Assembly (NCBI RefSeq): GCF_004117935.1
Contig: NZ_SDOY01000175.1
Location: 1-64,000, forward strand
Direction: 5' to 3'
From: Streptomyces roseicoloratus
GTDB lineage: Bacteria; Actinomycetota; Actinomycetes; Streptomycetales; Streptomycetaceae
DNA length: 64,000 nt
Both the position numbers and the translations under genes were made by a program. The notes below the pieces were generated by a model. The model was not told the origin of the DNA. It saw nothing but the letters and a program-made list of their open reading frames with translations, and ran no database searches. Each line of letters starts with the position of its first letter. The first letter of the stretch is position 1. Shown here piece by piece: positions 8,329-16,587 of the stretch.

Positions 8329-9225
8329 ATGCGCACGCGCCCCACGTTGAGCTGGACCCCGGAGGAAGACCTGCCGCCGGGCACCACCGACCTGCAGCCG
8401 GTCGCCGACGCGCTGCGCGCCGGTGGTGTGGCGGTGCTCAGCGGGGCCGGCATCTCGACGGAGTCCGGCATCCCCGACTACCGGGGCGAGGGCGGAAGCC
8501 TGAGCCGGCACACTCCGATGACCTACCAGGACTTCACGTCCAGCGAGCACGCCCGGCGCCGGTACTGGGCGCGCAGCCACCTCGGGTGGCGTACGTTCGG
8601 CCGCGCCCGGCCCAACGCGGGGCACCGGGCCGTGGCCGCGTTCGCCCGGCACGGTCTGCTGTCGGGCGTGATCACCCAGAACGTCGACGGTCTGCACCAG
8701 GCGGCGGGCAGTGAGGGCGTGGTGGAGCTGCACGGCAGCCTCGGCCGGGTCGTCTGCCTGTCCTGCCGGGCCATGAGCTCCCGCCGTGAACTGGCCCGGA
8801 GGCTGGAGGAGGCCAATCCCGGCTTCGCGCCGGTCGCGGCCGGCATCAACCCGGACGGCGACGCCGATCTCACCGACGAGCAGGTCGGGGACTTCCGCGT
8901 CGTGCCCTGCGCGGTCTGTGGCGGCGTCCTCAAACCGGATGTGGTGTTCTTCGGCGAGAACGTTCCGGCGCCACGGGTCGAGGACTGTCGCCGACTGGTC
9001 CGGGACGCCTCTTCCCTGCTGGTCCTCGGATCGTCACTGACGGTGATGTCCGGCCTTCGGTTCGTCCGTCAGGCGGCCGAGGCCGGGAAGTCGGTGCTGA
9101 TCGTCAACCGGGATCCCACCCGCGGCGACCGTCACGCCCTCGCCCGTGTCGCACTTCCCCTGGGTCCGGCCCTGACCACCGTGGCCGGCCGCCTGGCGGT
9201 TCCGCTCCTTCTCGACTCCGACTGA
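8329..9225 (+). CDS. Sir2-family NAD-dependent protein deacylase
   Basis: The 298-residue enzyme removes acyl groups from lysines using NAD+. It shows GAGIST at 39-44 followed by ESGIPDYRG, the QNVDGLH motif at 117-123, the catalytic histidine H135 (ELHG), and a zinc site made of C143, C146, C194 and C197. VVFFGENVP and LGSSLTVMSG complete the Rossmann fold. The ATG at 8329 was preferred to upstream in-frame starts because the extension is repeat-encoded. Class II-like features (YRG after IPD) suggest relation to the SIRT4-like group. Confidence 0.92.
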   Translation: MRTRPTLSWTPEEDLPPGTTDLQPVADALRAGGVAVLSGAGISTESGIPDYRGEGGSLSRHTPMTYQDFTSSEHARRRYWARSHLGWRTFGRARPNAGHRAVAAFARHGLLSGVITQNVDGLHQAAGSEGVVELHGSLGRVVCLSCRAMSSRRELARRLEEANPGFAPVAAGINPDGDADLTDEQVGDFRVVPCAVCGGVLKPDVVFFGENVPAPRVEDCRRLVRDASSLLVLGSSLTVMSGLRFVRQAAEAGKSVLIVNRDPTRGDRHALARVALPLGPALTTVAGRLAVPLLLDSD

Positions 9226-9302
9226 GCACGCCCGGAATGGATGGAGCGGGCGGACGCGTATTTCGATTGCCCCCGGATTGTCCGGCCCGCTAAGAAGCTT
9301 CC

Positions 9303-9857
9303 ATGCTCAAAGGAAGCAAGGTCGGGCTCAGGGCCCGCCACGAGGACGACATACCGATCCTGCGGACCGAACTCTACGACGACGTGGTCAACTCCTCCCG
9401 GGCCGAGGCCGGACCGTGGCGACCGATCACGCCCGGTTCGAAGGACCCGCGGCTCGTAGTGGACGAGACCGCGGACCGGAGCGTTCCGTTCTCCGTGATC
9501 GAGCTGGACGGCGGCACGTTGATCGGCTCCGCGAACCTGTGGGGCATCGACACCCACAACCGCTGCGCGCACATCGGCCTGGGCCTGCTGCCTGCCGCGC
9601 GCGGCAAGGGATACGGCACGGACGTGGTCGCGACGCTGTGCCACTACGGTTTCGTCGTGCGCGGGCTGCATCGACTGCGGATCGAGACGCTGTCCGACAA
9701 CACCGCGATGCTGCGCTCCGCCGAGAGCAACGGCTTCGTCCGGGAGGGCGTCCTGCGCTCCTCGGCCTGGGTGATGGGCGCGTTCCTTGACGAGGTGCTG
9801 CTCGGTCTCCTCGCGGAGGAGTGGAAGCCCGGCGCGAAGGGCCGGACGCCTGTCTGA
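9303..9857 (+). CDS. GNAT-family N-acetyltransferase (RimJ/RimL type)
   Basis: The 184-residue protein has the GNAT fold. The acetyl-CoA pyrophosphate loop is LPAARGKGYGTDVV (RGKGYG), and LRIETLSDNTAMLRSAESNGFVREG is the following alpha4/beta6 segment typical of the RimJ/RimL branch. Such enzymes acetylate protein N-termini, spermidine or drugs. The substrate here is unknown. The ATG at 9303 lies close to AGAAGC-type sequence. Confidence 0.88.
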   Translation: MLKGSKVGLRARHEDDIPILRTELYDDVVNSSRAEAGPWRPITPGSKDPRLVVDETADRSVPFSVIELDGGTLIGSANLWGIDTHNRCAHIGLGLLPAARGKGYGTDVVATLCHYGFVVRGLHRLRIETLSDNTAMLRSAESNGFVREGVLRSSAWVMGAFLDEVLLGLLAEEWKPGAKGRTPV

Positions 9858-10083
9858 TCGCCGCCGCGCCGTCTTCTCACTCCTATGCCGGTTGTTCCCA
9901 GAAGGGTCGGATGGAGGACATCGACGCGATCGCGACGCTGCCTTCGCCTTCTCCTCCACCGCCGCCGAGGCAGCACAGCGCCTGCCGGCATGACCGGCGC
10001 GGGCGGTCGGCTTCCGGGCAGGGGGCGAGCGTCCCGAGCGCCCGGCACGTGTCCGTCACCGGCGCGAGGGCGCGATCGTGGGC

Positions 10084-10103
10084 GGCCCGTTCCACGACGG
10101 GCC
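10084..10103. terminator. Possible hairpin between convergent genes
   Basis: GGCCCGT (10084-10090) and ACGGGCC (10097-10103) can pair around a six-base loop between the convergent acetyltransferase and the next minus-strand gene. There is no T-run, as is usual in streptomycetes. Otherwise nothing is seen in the 263-base gap. Confidence 0.4.
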
Positions 10104-10120
10104 CGCCTCACCCGCCCCGG

Positions 10121-11281
10121 TCAGAGGGGCATGGTTTCCGTGCCCTTGGGGTGCGCCTGCCGCTTCACGTGCTTGGCGGCGAGGCCTCGGGCGTGGTCGA
10201 ACGCGGCGACCGGGTCGTCGGACTCGTTCCACGGCTGTGCTCCGCACCAGCGGCCGATAAGGCGGAACTGCTCGAGGGCCGCGTCGTGGCTGCGTGCCTC
10301 GAGGAGGTAGTGCGCCAGCAGGTGCCGCAGCCGGGGCAGGGCCTCGTTGTCGGGCGCGACCTGCCCCAGGGACCAGGCCACGCGTTCCAGGAGCGCGCGG
10401 GACCTGCGGGCCCGGGCGCCGCCGGTTCCGCCGCGGCTGTCGAGTTCCCGCAAGGCGTGGAGGTACATGCCGGCCAGCGGGCTTCCCGCGGGGGCGCGTT
10501 CGACGGCCAGGCGGGCGAAGTCCAGCATCAGCCGGTCGGAGCCGTGCCACTTGCCGCACCAGTACTGCAGGGCCTGCCAGTGCCCGGCGTAGTGGTACGG
10601 CGCGCGGGCGGTCAGCTCCGCCCACAGGGTGCGGAACTGGTTGTGGGAGTACGACAGCGCCCGCGCCGCGGTGATCATGACCACCCAGGGCCCCGGGTGA
10701 CGGACGTCGATCCGTGAGGCGTCGACGGCGGCGTTCATCGCCTGCGGCAGCATCGCCCGGAACTGCCTCATGCGCTCGTCGGGGACCTCATTGGCGTACG
10801 CGGTGCCGCGGATCTCCCAGGCCCGGTGCACGAGCATGCTCGCGTGGAGCGTCGCGGCGTCGCCGTTGCGCGGCTGCTCGGAACGCCAGGCCTCCAGCCA
10901 GGCGTCGTCCTCGCACGCGATCTCCTGGAGGACTTCCGTACGGGACCAGCGCTCGTCCCAGTCGTCGCCGGCCGCCGCGACGTACGAGGCCGCCGGCCGC
11001 CAGTCGCCGCTCCACGCGGAGTCGGCGACGGCCTGCATCTCCTTGATGCGGTGGAGCGGCTGCGCGGGTCCGGGTCGTCCGGCGTCCAGCACCTCGCGCG
11101 GGACGAGTCCGTACGCGGCGGGGACGAAGGAATCGCGGACCCACGCGTCGACCGCGGGCCGGGCGGACCCTCCGAAGCGCGAGCCGGAACGTGAGCGGGA
11201 ACGGGTGCGGTACGTGCCGACCACGGCGCCTATGAGGCCGATGATCAGGGCGGATACAAGAAGGGACACGCCGGGGATCAT
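10121..11281 (-). CDS. Membrane-anchored helical-repeat protein, function unknown
   Basis: The 386-residue protein has one N-terminal transmembrane segment (IPGVSLLVSALIIGLIGAVVG), an Arg/Ser-rich stretch (RTRSRSRSGSRF), then a soluble all-helical part. Motifs such as HASMLVHRAWEIRGTAYA and repeated W-rich helices resemble DUF4034-type or TPR-like solenoids. I infer a cytosolic solenoid tethered to the membrane. The ATG at 11281 is used, and a TTG at 11305 is also possible. No partner is evident in the neighbourhood. Confidence 0.7.
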   Translation of the reverse strand: MIPGVSLLVSALIIGLIGAVVGTYRTRSRSRSGSRFGGSARPAVDAWVRDSFVPAAYGLVPREVLDAGRPGPAQPLHRIKEMQAVADSAWSGDWRPAASYVAAAGDDWDERWSRTEVLQEIACEDDAWLEAWRSEQPRNGDAATLHASMLVHRAWEIRGTAYANEVPDERMRQFRAMLPQAMNAAVDASRIDVRHPGPWVVMITAARALSYSHNQFRTLWAELTARAPYHYAGHWQALQYWCGKWHGSDRLMLDFARLAVERAPAGSPLAGMYLHALRELDSRGGTGGARARRSRALLERVAWSLGQVAPDNEALPRLRHLLAHYLLEARSHDAALEQFRLIGRWCGAQPWNESDDPVAAFDHARGLAAKHVKRQAHPKGTETMPL

Positions 11282-11362
11282 CGCCCATGGCCGACGGGTG
11301 AGCAACAGAGATCCGTGCCCGTCGGTGCCGGGCGACGCAGGGCGATGCCGGTGCGCGGGGGG

Positions 11363-12607
11363 TCAGTGCTCTTCGCGCATGCCCCACGGAGAGCCGTACG
11401 TGGAGAGCAGGTCCAGGAAGGGGCGGGGAGGAAGCGCCTCGGGGCCCAGGACGCCGCTGCCCTTCCATGTGCCGGCGGCCATCAGCTCCAGGGCGACGAC
11501 GGGGTTGACGGCCGTCTGCCAGACCACGGCCTGGGAGCCGTACTCGCGCATCGACCACTCGTTGTCGACGACGTGGTACAGGTACACCTCGCGCGGGGCG
11601 CCGTCCTTCGTCCCCTTCACCCAGGTGCCGGCGCAGGTCTTGCCCGTCATCCGGTCGCCGAGCGTGGCCGGGTCGGGCAGGCACGCGGCGACCACGTCCC
11701 GGGGCGACACCGGCACCGGGCCGTCGGGGCCCGGGACCGTGACCTTCCCGGTGGAGTCGAGGCCCAGTTCGTGGAGCGTCCTCAGCTTGGCGATGAAGTC
11801 GTCGCCGAGGCCGTACTTGAACGTCACCCGGCGCGCGTCGATCCGGCGCGGCATCAGCAGCACCTCCTCGTGCTCGACGTTCACGCACTCCACCGGGCCG
11901 ATGCCCTCGGGGAAGTCGAAGACCTCCGGCTCGCTGAACGGGGCCGTGGTGAACCACCCGCGCTCCTTCTCGTACACCACGGGCGGGTTGAGGCACTCCT
12001 CGATGGTGGTCCAGATGCTGAAGGAGGGTGCGAAGCCGTGGCCCTCGACGCTGAGGTTCGCGCCGTCGCGGACGCCGACCTCGTCGATGTCGTCGAAGAG
12101 TTCGTCCGCCGCGTACCGGGCGAAGACGTCCGAGAGGCCGGGCTCCACGCCCATCCCGACCAGCGCGAGGCGGCCGGCCTCCTCCCAGGCCGTGGCCAGG
12201 GCGAACTGCTCGTCGCCGAGCTTCACCCCGCACTGCTCGTACGGCGCGGTCGGGTGCGGCACGGACAGCGACATCGCCATGTCCATGTAGTGCGTTCCCG
12301 CGGCGAGCGCCGCCCGGAACAGCGGCATCACGAACCGCGGGTCGGTCGCGTTGAGGAGGACGTCGCAGCGCTCCTCGACGAGGACGCGGCGGACGGCGGC
12401 CCCGTCGGAGGCGTCCAGACGACGGGCACTGAAACGGCCGCGCCGCGAGCCGTCCTCGGCGCCGCGTGGCTCGACCGCCGCGACGGCCGCCTCCGCTCGG
12501 GACAGGTCGTAGTCGGCGACGACCATGTGGGTCAGGAAGTCGCGGCGGGCCGCGATCCGGGTGACGGCCGTTCCGACGCCACCCGCACCCACGAGAAGTA
12601 CGCGCAT
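11363..12607 (-). CDS. Saccharopine dehydrogenase-like oxidoreductase
   Basis: The 414-residue protein has an N-terminal Rossmann fold (MRVLLVGAGGVG, glycines at 7, 9, 10 and 12) followed by VVADYDLSRAE and CDVLLNATDP, as in the saccharopine dehydrogenase/carboxynorspermidine synthase family, which forms or cleaves C-N bonds with NAD(P)H. GMGVEPGLSDVFA is the conserved second-half motif. The ATG at 12607 follows GAAAGGGTG. It is transcribed divergently from a TetR-type gene with a perfect palindrome between them, so it is the obvious candidate target of that regulator. The metabolic substrate is not predictable. Confidence 0.85.
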   Translation of the reverse strand: MRVLLVGAGGVGTAVTRIAARRDFLTHMVVADYDLSRAEAAVAAVEPRGAEDGSRRGRFSARRLDASDGAAVRRVLVEERCDVLLNATDPRFVMPLFRAALAAGTHYMDMAMSLSVPHPTAPYEQCGVKLGDEQFALATAWEEAGRLALVGMGVEPGLSDVFARYAADELFDDIDEVGVRDGANLSVEGHGFAPSFSIWTTIEECLNPPVVYEKERGWFTTAPFSEPEVFDFPEGIGPVECVNVEHEEVLLMPRRIDARRVTFKYGLGDDFIAKLRTLHELGLDSTGKVTVPGPDGPVPVSPRDVVAACLPDPATLGDRMTGKTCAGTWVKGTKDGAPREVYLYHVVDNEWSMREYGSQAVVWQTAVNPVVALELMAAGTWKGSGVLGPEALPPRPFLDLLSTYGSPWGMREEH

Positions 12608-12625
12608 GTCACACACCCTTTCGGC

Positions 12626-12657
12626 GGGGCGCCCCGGGCGGACGCCCGGGGCGCCCC
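12626..12657. promoter_or_regulatory. Perfect 15-bp inverted repeat in a divergent promoter region
   Basis: GGGGCGCCCCGGGCG (12626-12640) and its exact reverse complement (12643-12657) are separated by two bases. It lies 18 bases upstream of the oxidoreductase start and 65 bases before the TetR-type gene. It could be an operator for the TetR protein or an RNA hairpin masking the oxidoreductase leader. Confidence 0.5.
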
Positions 12658-12722
12658 GATGCAACACGAGGTCCGCTGTTAAGGTCTACGGCGTTGGCAT
12701 AAGGGTCGGAGCGAGGGGCGCC

Positions 12723-13457
12723 ATGGCCAAGAAGGTGATTCCGGAGGCGGAGCGGCGCAGGCGGCGTCCGACCCGGCGGGGCACCGTGCTGTCGGAGCAG
12801 CTGATCGTGCGGACGGCGCTGCGGATGCTGCGCGAGCACGGGAGCTCCGGGCTGACCGCGCGCCGCCTGGGCGCCGCGCTCGGCGCGGATCCGAGCACCT
12901 TGTACCGGTACTTCGCCGGCCTGGACGAGCTGACCCGGGCCATCGGCGAGGAGCTGATGGGCCGGGCCCTGGACGACTGGACCGCGACCGGGGAGTGGCG
13001 GGCCGACCTGCGGGCGCTGGGTCTCGCCGTCCACGCCTCCTATCTCGCCCATCCGCAGGCCGCCGTGCTGACCGCCAGCCGCGTCACCGGCCGGCCGCGG
13101 GAGATCGCGGTGGACGAGACGATCCTCGGCATCCTGCGCGGCGCGGGCTTCGGCGACGCCGACGCGGTCGGCATCTACCACGCCTTCATCGACCTGGCGC
13201 TGGCGTTCGCCGCCCTGGACGCGGGAGCACTGGCCATCAAGGACGAGGCTCGGGAGGCGGACGAGGACATGTGGACCTCCACCTACGCCCGGCTCCCCGC
13301 GGAGACCCATCCGCACATCGCCGCCACGGCGCACCTGCTGGTGCACCGGATGAACCTCAGCGCCTATCCGGTCGTGCTCGACACGCTCCTCACCAGCGCG
13401 GAGGCGCGGCTGGCGGCGACGGCCACGGCGACGGCGACGGCGCCCCAGGCGGTCTGA
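12723..13457 (+). CDS. TetR-family transcriptional regulator
   Basis: The 244-residue protein has a basic N-terminal tail (AERRRRRPTRRG), then a TetR helix-turn-helix at about 44-70 (LTARRLGAALGADPSTLYRYFAGLDEL) and a helical ligand-binding domain ending in a TetR_C-like region. The last 15 residues are an Ala-Thr repeat encoded by GCGACG/GCCACG triplets, which extends into the following noncoding DNA. It is divergent from the oxidoreductase gene and probably represses it and itself. Confidence 0.88.
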   Translation: MAKKVIPEAERRRRRPTRRGTVLSEQLIVRTALRMLREHGSSGLTARRLGAALGADPSTLYRYFAGLDELTRAIGEELMGRALDDWTATGEWRADLRALGLAVHASYLAHPQAAVLTASRVTGRPREIAVDETILGILRGAGFGDADAVGIYHAFIDLALAFAALDAGALAIKDEAREADEDMWTSTYARLPAETHPHIAATAHLLVHRMNLSAYPVVLDTLLTSAEARLAATATATATAPQAV

Positions 13458-13567
13458 CCGGCGACGGGACCTCCGCGGCGACGGCCACGGCGACGCGGCG
13501 GAGCTCGCGCGCGCTCACGGGACTTCGAACGCGGGGGCGCCGGGCCGCCGGCGCGGACCCGCGGGCG

Positions 13568-14563
13568 TCAGTCCCGGAGCATGTCGTCGCGCACCGGGAT
13601 CCAGTCCAGGGAGGAGCGGATGCCCTCCTCCAGGGAGAACCGCGGTGTCCAGCCGAGGAGTCGCTCGGCGCGGTCGCCGGCGGTGTAGGCGCCGGCGACG
13701 TCGCCCGGCCGCGGATCGGCGTCGACGGTGGCGAGCGGAGTGTCGACGACCCGGTCGAACGCCGCGCACAGTTCGCGCACGGTGGTGCCCGAGCCGGTTC
13801 CGAGGTTGATCACCGTCGCCGGCGTGTCCTCGGTCAGGAGGGTGTCGAAGCGCCGGATCGCCGCCACGTGGGCCGCGGCCAGGTCCCAGACGTGCACGTA
13901 GTCCCGGATTCCGCTGCCGTCGCGGGTGGGATAGTCCGTGCCCGTGACGGGGAAGGCGGCGCCTTCCTGGTGACAGGAGATCATCTTGCCGAGCGCGTGG
14001 CTCGGCCGCTTCAGCTGGAGTCCGGTACGCATCTTCGGGTCGGCGCCGATGGGATTGAAGTAGCGCAGCGACAGCACGCGCATCTGTCCGGCCGCGGCGA
14101 TGTCCGCGAACATGCCCTCGCAGTGTGCCTTGGTCCTGGCGTACGGGCTCTGCGGCCCCAGCGGAGCGTCCTCGTCTACCGGGGAACCGTCCTCCGACCG
14201 GTAGATGGAGGCCGAGGAGCTGAAGACGAGGCGGTCGCAGCCGTTCCTCCGGAGGTGACGGAGGAAGTCGAGGCTCTTGCCGACGTTGGCCTCGTAGTAG
14301 CCGATCGGGTCCGCGGTGGAGTCCGGCACGACGATCAGCGCCGCGCAGTGCACCACCGTGGTGATGTCGGGGTGTTCGGAGAAGACGCGGTCGATCAGCG
14401 CCCCGTCGGAGATGTCGCCCTCGTAGAAGTCCCGGCCGTCCGTGAACTCGCGCCGGCCCGTGACGAGGCTGTCGACGACGACCGGGGTGATCCCCTCGTC
14501 CAGGCAGGCCGAGGCGACGGTGCTTCCGATGTAGCCGGCTCCACCGGCGACGAGAACCTTCAC
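13568..14563 (-). CDS. galE: UDP-glucose 4-epimerase
   Basis: The 331-residue protein interconverts UDP-glucose and UDP-galactose. It is a short-chain dehydrogenase with the NAD-binding GGAGYIG at 7-13, catalytic Ser in FSSSASIY (115-121) and the YxxxK pair Y141/K145. The RYFNPIGAD, YVHVWDLA and NLGTGSG motifs are those of GalE. The GTG at 14563 is preceded by GAAGG at suitable spacing; a longer frame to 14674 lacks homologous sequence. It stands alone, not in a gal operon, so a role in cell-wall or exopolysaccharide precursors is as likely as galactose catabolism. Confidence 0.9.
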   Translation of the reverse strand: MKVLVAGGAGYIGSTVASACLDEGITPVVVDSLVTGRREFTDGRDFYEGDISDGALIDRVFSEHPDITTVVHCAALIVVPDSTADPIGYYEANVGKSLDFLRHLRRNGCDRLVFSSSASIYRSEDGSPVDEDAPLGPQSPYARTKAHCEGMFADIAAAGQMRVLSLRYFNPIGADPKMRTGLQLKRPSHALGKMISCHQEGAAFPVTGTDYPTRDGSGIRDYVHVWDLAAAHVAAIRRFDTLLTEDTPATVINLGTGSGTTVRELCAAFDRVVDTPLATVDADPRPGDVAGAYTAGDRAERLLGWTPRFSLEEGIRSSLDWIPVRDDMLRD

Positions 14564-14876
14564 GGGTTTCGGGGACCTTCCTCGGTGAACGGGTGAGCAC
14601 GCACGCGACATACGGGTTGTACGGGACGCATGCGGCACTCGGGATGTACGCGGCGTACGGGACGACGAAAGCACAACGCTAGCGGCGTCGTTGTCAGTTC
14701 CCGGTGAAGACCGGCGCTACGGACCGGACAGGGCGGGGGGAGCGAAGGGACGGGGGCGGGGGCGGTGCCGTCCTCGGCGGGAACTCCCCCACGCCTTCGC
14801 GCGTTCCGAACATGACCTGATCATTGGGAAAGTGTGACTCGACGGCGCCGCCGTCGTCGGGGGAATCGAGCAACGC
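14564..14876. other. Divergent intergenic region, no gene
   Basis: These 313 bases separate galE (minus) from an unknown gene (plus), so both promoters should lie here. Short GTACGG repeats occur in the galE-proximal part. ACGACG/CGTCGT (near 14663 and 14687) can pair weakly. I see no convincing -10/-35 pair. Confidence 0.4.
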
Positions 14877-15404
14877 ATGGCCATGGTGGGCCTGTTCTGG
14901 ATCGCCGAGGGCGACGTGTACGTGGGCGCGAAGCCGACCGGTACGGCACCTGGGGTGCGGCTGACCGCCGACGGCGTGGTGGCGCTCGGGGACGGCCAGG
15001 ACGCGCTCTATCCGTGGGAGGACGTCAACGCCCTGGCGGTGTCCGACGCGCCGGTGAAGACGCTCAGACGGCAGGTCGGCGTCTTCACGGAGGTGGCACT
15101 GGACACGGTGATGAACCTGGCGGTGCCCGTGGGGCCGGTCGGGTCGGTCGAGGCGCCGCCCCTGATGACGCTGAGCGTCGGAACGGCCTCCGGCGAGCGT
15201 GCCGTGAAGGCGTACGTGGCGGCGGCCGTCGGCTACTCCTCCACCGAGGTCGAGCTCTCCCGCGCCCTCCTGTCCCGGCTCACGGAGGGCGCGGCCACCA
15301 TGGCCACCACGCTCGCGGCGATGGCGGAGTGGGGCCGCGCCTGGGAGGGCGGCTCACCCCGCGTCCCGCAGCGCGAGGCGCTGCTGCGGGAGTGGCTGGG
15401 TTAG
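14877..15404 (+). CDS. Conserved actinobacterial protein, function unknown
   Basis: The 175-residue protein has no signal peptide or transmembrane segment. It starts with a beta-rich region (LFWIAEGDVYVGAKPTG then GVRLTADGVVALGDGQ and YPWEDVNAL) that resembles PH-like or bacterial small beta-sandwich modules, followed by helices ending in WGRAWEGGSPRVPQREALLREWLG. I do not recognise a named family. The ATG at 14877 or 14883 could be used; GGGGGA lies upstream. Confidence 0.7.
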   Translation: MAMVGLFWIAEGDVYVGAKPTGTAPGVRLTADGVVALGDGQDALYPWEDVNALAVSDAPVKTLRRQVGVFTEVALDTVMNLAVPVGPVGSVEAPPLMTLSVGTASGERAVKAYVAAAVGYSSTEVELSRALLSRLTEGAATMATTLAAMAEWGRAWEGGSPRVPQREALLREWLG

Positions 15405-15484
15405 GGCCTGTCCGGCGGATCACGGCCGGGCCGCGATACCGGCCGTCGCGCGGTGCCGCCCGCCGCGCGACGCTCGCGTCGTGC

Positions 15485-16315
15485 TCAGGGCCGCTGCGGT
15501 GTCGCGTCCAGGACGTGGTCGATGAGGCCGTACTCCAGGGCCTCATCGGGAGTGAGCCAGCGGTCGTCGGCGAAGTCCCGTACGACCTGACCGACCTCGC
15601 GGTGGGTGAAGTCCGCGATCAGTCCGGCGACACGGTCCCTGCTGTGGCGCAGCTCCTCGTGCCGGCCGGCCTCGGCCGTGCCGGTCGGGGCCTGCGCGAA
15701 GCTCGGCAGGTGCAGCATCATCCGGGCGTTGGGCAGGGCGTAGCGCTTCCCGGGCGTGCCCGCGGAGACGAGGAACTGCGCCATCGAGGCGCAGTAGCCG
15801 AGACCGATGGTGACGACGTCGTTGTCGATGTGCCGCATGACGTCGTAGATCGCCATCCCGGCGGGCACGGATCCGCCGGGCGAGCTGATGTAGAGCGTCA
15901 CGGGACGGTCGGTCTCGGCGGCGAGGAGCAGCAGCGCGGCAGTGACGCGTTCGGCCGTCCGGTCCGTGATCGGTTCGGCGATGTGGAGGATGCCGTGCCG
16001 GAGCAGCCGGTCGAGCACGGGATCCGAGGCGGGGCCGGGATCCTGGGGGGACGCGGGGTGCGAGGCGGAGGCGGGATTCGGGCCGGGGCCGGGATCCGGG
16101 GCGGAGGCGGCTTCCGCCGAGCGAGGCGCGTCCGTGGTCGGCGTGGGCTCCGATGCGGGAGCGGTGTCCGCCGACGGGGCGCCGTCCGGGGCCCGAGCGG
16201 GCTTGGAGGCCCGAGCGGGCTCCGGGGCCCGGGCTGCTTCGGGGCCTGCGGCGGGGCCGGGGCTTGCAGCGGGGCTGGGGCGGGTGCTGCTCGGGTCCTC
16301 GGACGCGGAGGTCAT
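15485..16315 (-). CDS. ClpP-like serine protease with a long Pro/Ala-rich N-terminal tail
   Basis: The 276-residue protein carries a ClpP domain from about residue 98. The triad is present: S177 in GYCASMAQF, H202 in MMLHLPS, and Asp at 250 or 251 in FADDRWLTPDEAL. The usual QAAS at the serine is changed to YCAS. SSPGGSV at 144-150 forms the oxyanion region. The first 95 residues are low complexity (Pro, Ala, Ser, acidic), encoded by degenerate repeats, and are absent from normal ClpP, where the N-terminus is processed. The ATG at 16315 follows GGAGGAA. It is probably an accessory ClpP; streptomycetes have several. Confidence 0.85.
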   Translation of the reverse strand: MTSASEDPSSTRPSPAASPGPAAGPEAARAPEPARASKPARAPDGAPSADTAPASEPTPTTDAPRSAEAASAPDPGPGPNPASASHPASPQDPGPASDPVLDRLLRHGILHIAEPITDRTAERVTAALLLLAAETDRPVTLYISSPGGSVPAGMAIYDVMRHIDNDVVTIGLGYCASMAQFLVSAGTPGKRYALPNARMMLHLPSFAQAPTGTAEAGRHEELRHSRDRVAGLIADFTHREVGQVVRDFADDRWLTPDEALEYGLIDHVLDATPQRP

Positions 16316-16474
16316 GGCGGGTGTTCCTCCTGCGAGCGGTCCGAAGACGGGACGGGCGACCGGGCGGGCCGCCGGGTCCCGCCCCGTACGCATCCAGCCG
16401 TTCCCTCCGCGCCGCCGCCCGTCACAGGCTGCAACCGATCGGAGTACGCGCGGGTCGCACGCCCCGTACGACTC

Positions 16475-16488
16475 TGGGAGCGCTCTCA
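16475..16488. promoter_or_regulatory. LacI-type operator upstream of the LacI gene
   Basis: TGGGAGCGCTCTCA is an almost perfect palindrome about 100 bases before the LacI start. It shares its core with sites at 22295-22306 and 22445-22460 and resembles the CebR operator of streptomycetes (TGGGAGCGCTCCCA). Autoregulation is likely. Confidence 0.75.
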
Positions 16489-16587
16489 GAAGGAGCCCGC
16501 AGCGTCTATCCTGGTCGCGTCGGACCGGTGTGCGGCCTGATCCGGACGACACGGTCCGGGCCGCGGAGCAGAACAGGGGAACACGGA

